NCBI GenBank assembly: GCA_029204225.1
Contig: CM055113.1
Span: 11,618,234 to 11,682,233 of the forward strand
Length of the DNA stretch: 64,000 nucleotides
From: Diphasiastrum complanatum
Taxonomy: Eukaryota; Streptophyta; Lycopodiopsida; Lycopodiales; Lycopodiaceae
Reading direction: 5' to 3'
In this document: piece by piece, positions 1 through 12,479 of the stretch
Layout of the letters: each line of letters opens with the position of its first letter
How positions within the stretch are numbered: the stretch's first letter is position 1
Made by a program: the position numbers and the translations under genes
The notes under the pieces: model-generated
What the model was told of the DNA's origin: nothing
What the model saw: only the letters and a program-made list of their open reading frames with translations
Database searches by the model: none

Positions 1-400
1 ACCCATAAGTTAATTATGACTATGAGGGGTTTGGGGCCCTCATGTGCATATAGTCATAATTAATGGTTGGAGGCCTAAACTCATGATGGTGGATTATTAT
101 GGGTCTATCAGTGAGTCATATGGGAAGTGGATGGTGTGGCCTTGATAGGCTGCATAAGTGTCCAGGTGTCACAGTGCACTACTGGTGAATGTAGCTAAAA
201 GTAGCAAAACTTCACCAAATTAGGGAAAGTAAGCATTCATTTTCCATGAATGGAGATCATTTATAATTCATAATAGCGACTAGCCATATTGCGTTTAGAA
301 TAAAAGTATCCTCAAGCTATCAAGTGCAACTTAGAGAGAGCGAGATAATAGTTGGGCATCAACAAATCCCCTATAGTATGGCCTTTCTACCTATGGTCGT
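1..400 (+). repeat. Dispersed repeat R1, partial copy
   Basis: The stretch is nearly the same as 49340-49740 and as the reverse complement of about 15000-15345. It is cut at about 400, where the sequence switches from R1 to internal DNA of LTR family A. No coding capacity is evident and the nature of R1 is unknown. Confidence 0.8.
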
Positions 401-912
401 TAGCTCCCAATTAAAATTAACTATACATTTTAGCTGCTTGGCACATTACTCAATTTACTGGCCACTTTTTATTAACCTTGTAGCTGGCAGACCACAAGTC
501 GCGGAGGCTCAGTTCTTTATATTGAGATATTACGTAACTTGAAAATATCACTTTATTTGGGAAAAGCGTAGATTTTATATCGCTTACGTAAAACCCAAGA
601 ACCTTATTAACTGGTGACAGAGGCTTTTCATTGAAATGTTCACCCCTATCACTTCTGACTTTTGACTTTGGAACTCCTTTGAGCTCCTGATTTGTCCTTG
701 ATGCACTTTGTGTTGAGCTCCTTGAGCTCCAAATTCGATCAGTTCCGCACATGTATCAGGGCTCCTTGAGCCAAAGGATTTATCGTTGATTGCCCACTTT
801 ATGGTCCACTCCGTGCCTTGTTGCTTTTGCACCTTGATTTCTCTCCTTGTCCCAGCTTGATTTTGATACTTTTCCTTTTGGCTCTTTAAGGTAGGCAAAG
901 ATTGAGTACTTC
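401..912 (-). mobile_element. LTR family A internal fragment
   Basis: It matches 4890-5393 and, inverted, about 43500-44030, which is the 3' part of the internal region of the complete A element at 40127-45290. It carries no complete reading frame. It joins R1 on the left without a visible target duplication, which suggests rearrangement rather than a clean insertion. Confidence 0.75.
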
Positions 913-2102
913 TGTTGTAAAGCTATCTTTACAAGCTTTACTACCGGTGCCATTGGTGCCAGCATTTGTCCCCGGCGCCAGTAGAACCCCTGCTGCTCCC
1001 GGCGCCACCATGATCGGAATCCAGCCGGCGCCAAGTTCCTATGGCTGAAAATCTTTGATCGGTTCTAGCTAAGTCCAGAGAGATCATATCGATGTGCAAT
1101 CACCACACACGATCTAGGCATGATTAAAGGAAGCTTGGGGATAGAGACAGAAAATGACTTTCTAGAGAGAGAAAACATGTTTTACCAGCCTGAGTAGAGT
1201 ACTTGGTATGAGGGGAGGTGGCGAATCCCACCAATACTATAGGGGTGTTCGGGTTGCGACTCAGGACGAGCTCCAACCAAGTCTCAGTCTCCCTTGCTAG
1301 AATGTTGTCATGGCACTCGCCTTGGCATGCCAGCGTCGTAGAGACTAGGGTCGGTCACACACTTGAAATGTAACCTCCTCAGATTTATTAATAAAGTGGG
1401 ATTTCTCTCAATCTGACTCTGATTACCTTCTGGGTTTCAGTGTTCGGTAAAAAGTGCCAGTTGTAATGCCGCTTCAAACTTTTTAATTTGGCACATAGCT
1501 GAGGGTCGTATCCCGGGACGCCAGCGGTATGCCGTCGAGACCATTCGGTCCATGGCGCCAACGGTATGCTGTCGAGACCATTTGGTCCAAGAATCGGTTG
1601 TCTCCATATCTGTCGCGGCTTGTGGTTCTGAGTGTTCCTTGCATGAACGTGAATGGGTTAAGCTCTTGGGGAATGGGCTCTAACATGTCGGCTGAGTTGG
1701 ATGGCTTGCTTGGATGGAAGTTACCTGTTTATGGTTGTCCAGTCTGGCGTGGCGCCAGATTGGCTTACAGCGCTCGTGACGAAGCTTTTAGTTGGTTAAG
1801 TCTGATGTAAGTCAAACCTCTTGCTTGGAATGGATGTTACTCGTTTGTAACAAAGCTTCGAGTTGGTTAAGTTTGATGTATGTCGGGCGACTTGCTTGTA
1901 GGAAAGTCACTCACATCGAGACCCCCGATCTGGCATGGCGCCAAGTTGGATCTCAATGTTGGTTTTTGAACTTCCAGTTGGTTAAGTCTGATCTTTGTTG
2001 GCGAGTTGGCTGCTTGTAGGTCAAGTGGGTTTGGACGGCAAGAGTTGATGGCTGGAAAGCTAAGTCGTGGTTCCCGGCTCCCTTTGAGATGTCTGCGCTA
2101 CA
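913..2102 (+). mobile_element. LTR of family A, plus strand (5' LTR)
   Basis: The LTR starts with TGTTGTAAAGCT and ends with CTGCGCTACA, giving the usual TG...CA ends, about 1190 bp. A primer-binding site follows directly, so it is a 5' LTR. Near its start lie an 8-bp palindrome around TTGTAAAG and a cluster of GGCGCC sites, partly decayed here. AATAAA signals occur in the sense strand. The element is cut about 580 bp downstream by an oppositely oriented A LTR. Confidence 0.9.
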
Positions 2103-2104
2103 TG

Positions 2105-2117
2105 TGGTATCAGAGCC
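2105..2117 (+). other. Primer-binding site, tRNA-iMet type
   Basis: TGGTATCAGAGCC lies two bases after the LTR end. It is complementary to the 3' end of plant initiator tRNA-Met, the commonest primer of plant LTR retrotransposons. The same site follows the A LTRs at 41347 (plus) and 39374 (minus). Confidence 0.9.
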
Positions 2118-2686
2118 GACTGGCCGGTGAACTATGTGGATCCCACGAAAATGGCCATTGTTTGAGGTTCATCAGGACAACTGTTGTGCAAGGTGCTGCC
2201 CACAGTGTAAGCATGGGTGCGTCCACGGTCGAGGTGGTCGACAGAACGGGGGCTTGATTAGTCAAGGTGCTGCTCTTGAGGTGTAAGCACGGTCAATTTC
2301 TGCAGTTCGGGCCTGGCGTCGTCTGCACGTAGGACAAATGAGACAATGTGCTGCCATTAGGTTGGTGGTCTGTGCCTTGTGGGGTGCGGGGTGACATATT
2401 CACGATAGCCACCGTTCGTTTAGCTATAAGGGCTATTGACCAAATTTGGTGGGGGCGTTACTGAGGCAATGTGATGCCTAACGGTGAAAGCACGGGTGCG
2501 TCCACGATTGGGGTGGTATGTTGTCGATCGTTTAGCTATAAGGGCTATCGACTAGATTTAGTGGGTTCGTTATGAGGCAATGTGTTGCCTAACGGTGAAA
2601 GCAGCAATGTGTTGTCTAACGGTGAAAGCACGGGTGCGTCCACAATGGGGTTGGTATGTTGTCGATCGTTTAGCTATAAGGGCTAT
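2118..2686 (+). repeat. Family A leader with tandem units
   Basis: Non-coding leader after the primer-binding site. It contains three degenerate units of about 115 bp, each with the core TTTAGCTATAAGGGCTAT and a GTGAAAGCACGGGTGCGTCC block. The same unit occurs about five times at 41640-42190 and in fewer copies at 38930-39130. The function is unknown; the position is that of a 5' untranslated packaging region. Confidence 0.8.
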
Positions 2687-4827
2687 TGTAGCGCAGGCAT
2701 CCCAAAGGGAGCCGGGAACCACGACTTAGCTTCCCAGCCTTCAACTCTTGCCATCCAAACCCACTTGACATACAAGCAGCCAACTCGCCAACAACGATCA
2801 GACTTAGCCAACTTGAAGTTCCAAAAACCAACATTGAGATCCAACCTGGCGCCATGCCAGATCGGGGGTCCCGACGTGGGTGACTTCCCTCCAAGCAAGC
2901 CGCCTGACATACATCAAACTTAACCAACTCGAAGCTTCGTTACAAACGAGTAACATCCATTCCAAGTAAGCGATCTGACTTACATCAGACTTAACCAACT
3001 GAAAGCTTCGTCACGAGTGCTGGAAGCCAACCTGGCGCCACGCTAGACTGGACAGCCATAAACAGGTAACATCCACCCAAGCAAGCCATCCAACTCAGCC
3101 GACAGGTTAGAGCCCGTTCCCCAAGAGCTTAACCCATTCACGTTCATGCAAGGAACACTCAGAACCACAAGCCACGACAGAAATGGAAACAACCAGTTCT
3201 TGGACCAAATGGTCCCGACAGCATACCGCTGGCGCCACGGACCGAATGGTCCCGACGGCATACCGCTGGCGTCCCGGGATATGACCCTCAGCTATGTGCC
3301 AAGTTAAAAATTTTGAAAGCGGCCTTACAACTGGCGCTTTTACTGAACACTGAAACCCAGAAGGTAATCAGAGTCAGTTTGAGAAAAATCCCACTTTATT
3401 AATAAATCTGAGAAGGTTACATTTCAAGTGTGTGACCGACCCTAGTCTCCGGGGCTCTAGCATGCCAAGGCGAGAGCCATGACAACATTCCAGCAAGGGA
3501 GGCGGAGACTTGGTTGGAGCTCGCCCTGAGTCGCAACCCGCACTCCCCTATAGTATTTGTTGTAAAGCTGACTCAGGTGCACCCAACGTGCCCTGTAAGA
3601 CTCTAAGTGGTGACACTCCCTAAGGTCCCAGAGCAAGTTAGAACGTCAAGGACTGAGCCTCCGACCTGTGGTGAGCCAGTCAAGTAGTCACAAGTCATGA
3701 GCTAGCTCTGGAGCTCGAATCATGGCCTAGTCAGGAAGCAAGTTGATTCTGCCACCGGAACGGCTCCCGGGACCCATGTCCGGGAGCCAGACTGATTTTG
3801 CCAGGCTTGCCAGGCTTAATCAGCAAAATAAAAACTAAGTCCCAAAAAGCGTGCTTTACCAAAAAGCACTATGTTTCAGAACAGAGGGGGTGCGCCGAAT
3901 CACAGCAGAACTATAGGGGGAGTCCGGCAGACAGAAACTTGGGCAGCTCAACCAGCGCCAGGAATCCAGTCGCCAGGTCTCAGCTCCCTCTACCAGCACG
4001 AGCCAGGCACAATGCCCAGCACGTGTTGGTGGCCCCGAGACCGGTCAGTCTATGTATGAATGTAACCTCTTCCAAATCTAATAAAGTTGATCCTTGGGGA
4101 TGATTACCATTTCGGTTTCGCCTCCGGGACTGGTCCAAGTGGAAGGACCCTTACTACAACCTTTTTGCGTCGCTGGCGCCTAAGGGTCCCTGTCATCGAC
4201 ATGGGGCTTGCCGCTATGCCAATTGGTCAGTTTGGCGACCACTATGCCTTGGGTTTCATGTGTGGCTTGTCTTTGCCTTTGGTTACCTTTTGGGGACGGA
4301 TTCTGAGTTGGCTTTCGGGTTGGTTGGGATTCTAGTTTTCTTAAGTCTGAATGGTTAAGCTTGTTACGTTTCTGAGTTGGCTTTTACGTAAGTGCATGAT
4401 GGATGAATGTTAGACTTAAGCGCGTGTTGGGAAAACCGCTCAAGTCCCAGCGCCCTTTGAGGCGCCGGCGCAACAGTATTGGTGTGATTCGGCACCTCCC
4501 CTCAAACCAAGCACTCTACCTAAGCTGGTAAAGCACATTTTTCTCTCTCTAGGATTTTCTCTTTCTAGAAAGTCCTTTTCTCTCTCTAGATTTTATTGAT
4601 CCCCAGGCTTCCTTTAATCATGCCTAGATCGTGTGAGGTGATTGCACATCGATCTGAGCTCTCTGGACTCCGCTAGAACCGATCAAAGATTTTCAGCCAT
4701 AGGAACTTGGCGCCGGTTGGATTTTGTTCACAATGGCGCCGGGAGCAGCAGGGGCGCTGCTGGCGCCGGGGACATAGCTGGCGCCAATGGCGCCGGAAGT
4801 AAAGCTTGTAAAGGTAGCTTTACAACA
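2687..4827 (-). mobile_element. LTR of family A, minus strand (3' LTR), split by LTR B
   Basis: This minus-strand A LTR runs from TGTAGCGCAGG at its low end to TTTACAACA at 4827. Without the B insertion (3558-4475) and one target duplication it is about 1218 bp, the family length. The polypurine tract at 4828-4842 (CCACCCCACC on the plus strand) marks it as a 3' LTR whose internal region continues to the right. Confidence 0.9.
3558..4475 (+). mobile_element. Solo LTR of family B with target duplication GTATT
   Basis: The 918-bp LTR starts with TGTTGTAAAGCTGACT and ends with GGCGCCGGCGCAACA. It is flanked by direct repeats GTATT (3553-3557 and 4476-4480), so it is a solo LTR left after recombination of a full element. 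It sits inside an A LTR and is therefore younger than that copy. B and A share their first 12 bases but are otherwise distinct. Other B LTRs are at 35140-35967 and 50345-51257, both in minus orientation. Confidence 0.92.
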
Positions 4828-5866
4828 TCCACCCCACCTTTATAAAATCTGATGTCCTCATCAGATGTCAGATTAAAGTAAAGGTGTCTCCCAATTAAAA
4901 TGACTATACATTTATGCTACTTGGCACAGTACTCAATTTACTGGCCACCTTTTATTAACATTGAAGCTGGCACACCACAAGTCGGAGGCTCAGCTCTTTG
5001 TACTGAAAAATTACATAACTTGAAACAAATATCTTTGTCTGGGAAAAGCGTAGATTTGATATCGCTTTCGTAAAACCCGAGAGCCTTATTAACTGGTGAC
5101 AGAGGCCTTTCTTTGAAATGTTCGCCCCTGTCGCTTCTGACTTTCGACTTTGGAACTCCTTTGAGCTCCTGATTTATCCTTGATGCACTTTGTGTTGAGC
5201 TCCCTGAGCTCCAGATTTGTTCGGTTCCGCACAGGTATCAAGGCTCCCTGAGCCGAAGGATTTATCGTTTGATTGCCCACTTATTGGTCCACTCCATGCC
5301 TTGTTGCTTCTGCACCTTGATTTCTCTCCTTGTCCCAGCCTGATCTTGATACTTTTCCATCTTGGCTCTTTAAGGTAGGCAAAGATTGAGTACTCCGCAA
5401 TGCACCTCTCACTTAGCTTGAAGTAGCTCTTTGAATAAGCCCAAATGTAACCATTGACCTCGTGGAAAGCCAAAGGGTCGCACCAGTTTGATCCGCATCC
5501 GAACTATCTCTTCGCGTTTGTTGGAAGCACCATGTCCGTCGCGCAAAACTTGACTTTCACAATTCCATCACTGGTTAGTTGCCTCACAGTCAAAACAAGA
5601 AGTGTACATCGAGCTTAGCTTCAAGTAGCTCTCTTTGAATTAGGAACATGCACCCAGAGTTTGCACTAGTCCGATCTCAACGCGAACTATCCCTTAGCGT
5701 CCGTTCGAAATACCAAGTCTCTATGCAAGACTCAACTTTCACAGTTCCTTCATTGATCAGCTGCCTTACACGTAACACAAGCCAGCGTACTCATATGTTT
5801 CCTCATCATTGCTGGTCCAGAGAAAGCCTATAACAAACTTTCCTTTCCACAACAAAAACTTGTCAA
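4828..5866 (-). mobile_element. Family A internal region, inverted left arm
   Basis: It matches 43020-44070 in reverse complement, starting at the polypurine tract. At TCAA (5863-5866) it flips into plus-strand A internal sequence. With 6598-7570 it forms an inverted repeat of about 1 kb with a spacer of about 0.73 kb. Confidence 0.85.
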
Positions 5867-7570
5867 AGGGGGGCCTTGTCTTTGTTACCTGTTAGTAAAC
5901 CTGCCTGACTATCTTGCTTGCATGTATTCGTGGTGAGTCTTAGTACTCATGCTTTGCCTAGTTTGCATGATTGCTTGTGATACAAGGAGCTGATGGCTCG
6001 AGAAGGAACCTTTCTTTTGAAGGCAGACACCATCAAACAAAGAGTACTACATAATCTGTGGGGCGGATTTGCAGTTCAAGTACTCGCATGTGAACGGCAA
6101 CGAAACGACTGGATGTTTGCTAAGTCTGGATGGCTAGCTTGTTTCTTGGGTTAGTTTCATTTATGACGCCCACCAAACGCAAGCAGGAATTCAAAATTTG
6201 GAAAGAGCAATTTCAAGGGAGATCTTCTATGGAGCAGTTGGTTTTCATTTGGGATGGCTACCTTCGGAACTGAAACTCATTGAGCATGGGTGATATCTAG
6301 TATCAGTTGGGTTTTTCCTCAAAGGGGAAAGACTAGGATCCTCTTCAGAGATTGGCAACAAGTTGGATCGAGCCATAATCCTAGCAGATGGGAAGCAAAG
6401 TGTTGGAAAGGTTTTTTTGTCCGAAGAACTCTACTCTAAGTCCAATCAACTGATTTTATAAGTGGAGGGGAACTATCACACACACCTCTCTCTTGGGGCA
6501 AAATTTTGAATGAAAGTTGATCAAAACGGGGGCAAATTCAAGGTGACCTAGCCATACTCACATGAGGAGACTGGCGAACTTTGGACCTAATAAGTTGACA
6601 AGTTTTTGTTGTGGAAAGAAAAGTTTGTTATAGGCTTTCTCTGGACCAGCAATGATGAGAAAACATATGAGTACACTGGCTTGTGTTACGTGAAAGGCTG
6701 CTGATCAATGAAGGAACTGTGAAAGTTGAGTCTTGCATGAGAGACTTGGTATTTCGAACGGACGCTAAGGGACAGTTCGCGTTGAGATCGGACTAGTGCA
6801 AACTCTGGGTGCATGTGTCTGATTCAAAGAGAGCTACTTGAAGCCAAGCTCGATGTACACTTCTTTTTTTGACTGTGAGGCAACTGACCAGTGATGGAAT
6901 TGTGAAAGTCAAGTTTTGCGCGACGGACATGTTGCTTCAAATAAATGCGAAGAGATAGTTCGGATGCGGATCAAACTGGTGCGACCCTTTGGCTTTCCAC
7001 GAGGTCAATGGTTGCATTTGGGCTGATTCAAAGAACTACTTCAAGCTAAGTGAGAGGTGCGTTGCGGAGTACTCAATCTTTGCCTACCTTAAAGAGCCAA
7101 GATGGAAAAGTATCAAGATCAGGCTGGGACAAGGAGAGAAATCAAGGTGCAGAAGCAACAAGGGACCATAAAGTGGGCAATCAAACGATAAATCCTTTGG
7201 CTCAGGGAGCCTTGATACCTGTGCGGAACTGATCAAATCTGGAGCTCAGGGAGCTCTACACAAAGTGCATCAAGGACAAATCAGGAGCTCAAAGGAGTTC
7301 CAAAGTCGAAAGTCAGAAGCGACAGGGGCGAACATTTTAAAGAAAGGCCTCTGTCACCAGTTAATAAGGTTCCTAAATTTTACGAAAGCGATATCAAATC
7401 TACGCTTTTCCCAGACAAAGATATATTTTCAAGTTATGTAATTTTTCAGTACAAAGAGTTGAGCCTCCGACTTGTGGTGTGCCAGCTTCAATGTTAATAA
7501 AAAGTGGCCAGTAAATTGAGTACTGTGCCGAGCAGCTTAAATGCATAGTTATTTTAATTGGGAGACACCT
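5867..7570 (+). mobile_element. Family A internal region, plus strand, with right arm
   Basis: It matches about 42300-44015 of the complete A element in the same orientation. The last kilobase (6598-7570) is the reverse complement of 4870-5860. It ends within a short CACCT context before a truncated minus-strand A LTR. Frames resembling those at 43129-43600 occur at about 6690-7170, with stops at the same places. Confidence 0.85.
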
Positions 7571-8378
7571 CAAAGCTTCGTCACGAGCGCTGGAAGCCAA
7601 CCTGACGCCACACCAGACTGGACAACCATAAATAGGTAACTTCCACCCAAGCAAGTCATCCAACTCAGCCGACAGGTTAGAGCCCGTTCCTCAAGAGCTT
7701 AACTCATTCATGTTCATGCAAAGAACACTCAGAACCACAAGCCACGACATATATGAAGACAACCAGTTCATGGACCGAATGGTCTCGATGACATACCAAT
7801 GGCATCCCGGGATACGACCCTCAGTTATGTGCCAGATCAAAAAGTTTGAAGTAGCCTTACAATTGGCGCTTTTACCGAACACTGAAACCCAGAAGGTAAT
7901 CAGAGTCAGTTTGAGAAAAATGCTACTTTATTGATATATCTGAGAAGGTTACATTTCAAGTCTCCGGGGCGCTAGCATGCCAAGGTGGGCGTTAGGACAA
8001 CATTCCAAAGGAAAGCTAAGACTTGGTTGGAGCTCGCCCTAGGTTGCAACTCGCTTTCCGCTATAGTTTTAGTGGGATTCGCCACCTCCCCTCATATCAA
8101 GTGCTCTGCCCACACTGGTAAAGTACGTTTTCTCTCTTTAAAATTTTCTCTCTCTAGAATTTATTGATCTCCAGGCTTCCTTTAATCATGCCTAGATCGT
8201 GTGAGTTGATTGCACATCGATCCGAGCTCTCTGGACTTCGCTAGAACCAATCAAAGTTTTTCAACCATAGGAACTTGGCGCCAGCTGGATTCTGGTCACA
8301 GTGGCGCTAGGAGTGGCGTCGGCGCCGTTGGCGCCAGGAGTAGAGGGGAGCTGCTGCCGTCGAGGACAATCTGTGGGG
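7571..8378 (-). mobile_element. Truncated LTR of family A
   Basis: Minus-strand A LTR that begins internally at the AAAGCTTCGTCACGAG block and stops about 80 bp short of its other terminus. Both ends are truncated and no target duplication is visible. It is more diverged than the other A LTRs. Confidence 0.8.
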
Positions 8379-8650
8379 CAAATTTTTTTTTTGACAAGTT
8401 TTTTTTACACGCACCTTCAGGACTTCGGAAGGTGCACGTAAAAAAATTTACTTTTTTTTACACACACCTTCCGCCCGGAAGGTTCGTGTAAAAAAAAATT
8501 TACCTCAAAAAAAGTAAAGAAAATAAATGTGAAAACAGATTTCACACAAGGGAAGAGCCGGCTCCTCGGGCCTTTCACCCGCGAAAGGCTGTGCGCCCTT
8601 GGGCGCACAGCCTTCCGGGGCGGAAGGGCCTCGAAGCCTGACCTTCCCAC
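8379..8650. repeat. Island of stacked palindromic hairpins
   Basis: Two tandem hairpins lie at about 8398-8456 and 8449-8505. Each has T-rich/A-rich outer stems, an inner CACCTTC/GAAGGTG-like stem, and the shared tail AATTTAC. A GC-rich perfect palindrome of 14-bp arms around a TT loop follows (AAGGCTGTGCGCCC and its complement, about 8583-8612), then CCTTCCGGGGCGGAAGG (about 8611-8627). The block matches nothing else in the window and separates an A LTR fragment from R1-related sequence. Confidence 0.8.
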
Positions 8651-8699
8651 CCCCTTGATTAATGACCTATCATCAAACATTTGAACAACCATGTCATAT

Positions 8700-9600
8700 T
8701 AGCCTAACCAATTTGTCATAAGGGAGTCAATAAGTTATTAAGTCCATTGGTCTTTGGTTGTCAATAGCATTGGTGGCTTGTTGCTGAGTTGGCACTTAGC
8801 GAGTTGTTCCATTGGGATATAAATGCCCCAAACACAATCGTGCACGGGCCTTAGGTACGTAATAGCTAGTTCTAGGAAAGCAATTGCCCCCCTAGTAGGA
8901 GGCTACAAGCTCAAGTGGCTGGAAAGAAGAGATACCCATGGTGATGGTTTGGCATTGGATTTTGGGGCAACTTGTCAGATATGATGTTTAGAATAAACGT
9001 ATCCTCAAGCTATCAAGTGCTACTTAGAAAGAGCGAGAGCGAGAGCGAGATAATAGTTGGCCATCAACCTGCCCTCATGGTTATGAAGCTGATCTGCCCT
9101 TCACTCAACCTGCTCTCCTGCTCCCCTTTATACTATTTGCTGATGCTAGGTGTTAGTTAATAAAGTCTTGGAAGAAAGTGGCTAAAATGATACATTTGCT
9201 GATGTGAAAAAGAGAGATACATTTGCACTGTTTAGTTGCGTTTTGTCAAATGTGACCGTGATTAATGAATGTGTATGAGAATGACTCTCAATGTTTTATG
9301 TTATGATGGAGTTGAATGAAACCCGTTCTAAGCTCAAATGGAGGTAACAACTCCTGCAACTAGTCGAAGTTCATTAAGCACTCAGAAGTTTGTTAGCATC
9401 ATCTGAAAGCTAGTAAGTCTATATTCGTTCACATACTCGCTCACTTAGCGGTGATTCAGTCAGTTCTGGGCTAACTATTTCAGTTAAATATTCTGATGTA
9501 TTTGTTAAAATAGATCTGCCTCAACAACAGCAACAGCAGAGCCTGGAAGCTATTATTAGACCCGGATGATGATAAAGCACAATAGTAAAAGAAAACTTAT
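8700..9600. repeat. R1-related dispersed repeat
   Basis: Positions 8770-8900 match the reverse complement of about 52150-52310. Positions 9075-9590 match the reverse complement of about 13855-14410, including a CAACAACAGCAACAGCAG run. No reading frame of interest was seen. Confidence 0.7.
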
Positions 9601-9604
9601 CATG

Positions 9605-10506
<902 letters not shown>

Positions 10507-10518
10507 CTACTTTCATAT

Positions 10519-10587
10519 GCTACTACAGCAAATCTTGAGGTACATCAGATGGATGTACAAACAACATTCCTCAATGGAGTTATCGAG
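10519..10587 (+). pseudogene. Copia reverse transcriptase fragment
   Basis: The 23 codons read ATTANLEVHQMDVQTTFLNG followed by VIE. This is the conserved copia RT segment around the first catalytic Asp (usual form LxLHQMDVKTAFLNGxLxE). It directly follows the LTR end and is followed by gag-like sequence, so the order is scrambled compared with a normal gag-protease-integrase-RT element. Confidence 0.8.
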
Positions 10588-10595
10588 TATATTAC

Positions 10596-11396
10596 TTTAA
10601 AGCTTTGAGTGATGAACTAGCATGCATTAGTGAAAGCATTAAGGATGTGGAGCTTGTTCAAGTTGTTCTTAATGGCTTGTTGGATAATCATGCTAATTTG
10701 GTGCAAAGCTTTGCTATTCAAAAGACATTGACGAGTATGGGGCTTTCAAGAGATTTGGTGAATGAGGAGTATAGGGATCTATCAAGAGGTGGATGTACTT
10801 CTACATCTCAAGTTGGAGAGGAGGAAGCTATGTTCATCAAAGGCAAGTTCAAGGGCAAAGGCAAAATCAAGTGATCAAAGGGTCAAGATCAAGGTGAGCC
10901 TTCTACTTTTGTTGGCAAGAAGAAAGATAGATCCAAGTTAAAATGCTTTTATTTTGGAGTCAAAGGGCATTTTGCAAGTGATTGCTTCAAGAAGAAGAGA
11001 GATCAAGGTGAGAAGCAAACCAATCTAACTCTTGATGAAGATGGTGTTGATAAACAAAATTCAAATGATGCTTTTGTTATGTTAGCTTGCTTGGCTAATC
11101 ATGGAGATATTGATCCTTGGTGGATTTATTGAGGAGCTACATCACGTCTGACATATCATCAGGAGTATTATTCATCATTGATGGCATTTGAAGGTGACAA
11201 GAAGGTGATCTACACGGCCAATGATGGTGAGTATGCAATCAAAGAGATTGGAACAATTCCTATTTCCCTCTCTACTAATAGGAATGTGAATTTGAAGGAT
11301 GTTTTTTTCATTCCATCCATCACTAAGAAACTTCTTAGTGTTAGTCAATCCTTGCCAAGGGATTCAAAGTGGATTTTGATGGTGATGCTTGTTTGA
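10596..11396 (+). pseudogene. Copia gag-protease pseudogene
   Basis: One frame runs through with two in-frame stops (10872-10874 and about 11130). It begins SDELACISESIKDVELVQVV, a copia gag-like segment. A zinc knuckle follows at about 10943 as CFYFGVKGHFASDC, where the second Cys of the CCHC set is Phe. The protease start, usually WxLDSGATxHMT, reads WIY-stop-GATSRLT, so both the catalytic Asp and the Ser are lost. A gag-pre-integrase-like piece (NVNLKDVFFIPSITKKLLSV) follows to 11396. It cannot make active Gag-Pol. Confidence 0.85.
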
Positions 11397-11489
11397 TCAA
11401 GGAGGATGAATTGATTGCAAAAGGGAAGAGCAAAAGACAAACAGTCAGTGTAAATCAAATGAGCTTTGAATCAACAAAGCTACCATAGA

Positions 11490-12030
11490 ACCAGAGCTAC
11501 TTTTGCGTACATGGTAAGGCTCATTCCGTAGAGCCCATCGATCTGACCTTTCTGATCTTTCTCTCACTGTGTCTTTGGCTGTAGCATTCCTTCCATTCTT
11601 CCGACACAAATAAAGACAAGGGCCTTCTTTTTGTGCCAAAATTTTCCTTGCCACTTTTATCGCAGCTTTATGAGTAGCCTAAACCTTTTTTTTTTTTTTT
11701 TTTTTTTTGCATTTTGTCACCCTTATCAAGTTTCTTGGTCTGTTGTTGTATTTGCTCTATTTATTTTTTTGATGGTCTTCCATCCCCACCTCTAATTCTT
11801 TACTTGTCATGCCCTAGCTCCACAAATATGTATAGTACACATGACTTGATATCTCAAAAAGCGGGAATTTTAGATGTTGTTGGTCATATATCAAAACCAT
11901 AATAAATCCTTGTAGATGATGCTACACATGGGCTGGACTCTTACCCATTGCTCTAGCTTAAGGAACGATGCCAATTTGCTGGGTACTCAAGTGGCTAAGA
12001 CACCATAAAATCATTTTATGGTTGACACCA
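11490..12030. repeat. Dispersed repeat R2, copy 1
   Basis: Similar over its whole length to 63085-63625 in the same orientation. On the minus strand both copies keep an open segment reading KVARKILAxKEGxCLYLC followed by xNGRN and an RSDxWxLxNEP end (11445-11654 and 63056-63280). The segment has no family I recognise. A 24-base T run lies at 11685-11708 in this copy only. Confidence 0.75.
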
Positions 12031-12354
12031 CAAGGAAGAGTAGTGGTGGCTATCGATGTCATTTGAAGCATATGACTTAAAAAAACCCGAAAAATTTGTT
12101 GAATGTAAAGAATGACCAAACACTAGACTTAATAACATGCAAGTATGTATGGTATATTTACCCCAAAATGAAAATGTTTTCTAAAAAAAAAGGTACATGG
12201 CCTCCTTTAACATTGTCTCATATTCAATTTTGAACTTCCTTTCACTACATTGTAGCTATTGCACAAGACACATGAGTTGGGGCTCTTACTCTTCTTACAA
12301 TTTGCCAATCATACATGAATGATAAGTATACATACAATGAACAACGGTTGTGGG

Positions 12355-12460
<106 letters not shown>

Positions 12461-12479
12461 TAAACGAAATCACCCAATG

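Noticed and set aside
8417-8692. Minus-strand frame across the hairpin island
   Set aside because: It follows A/T runs and palindromes, has no homologue in other copies, and palindromes give open frames on both strands by chance.
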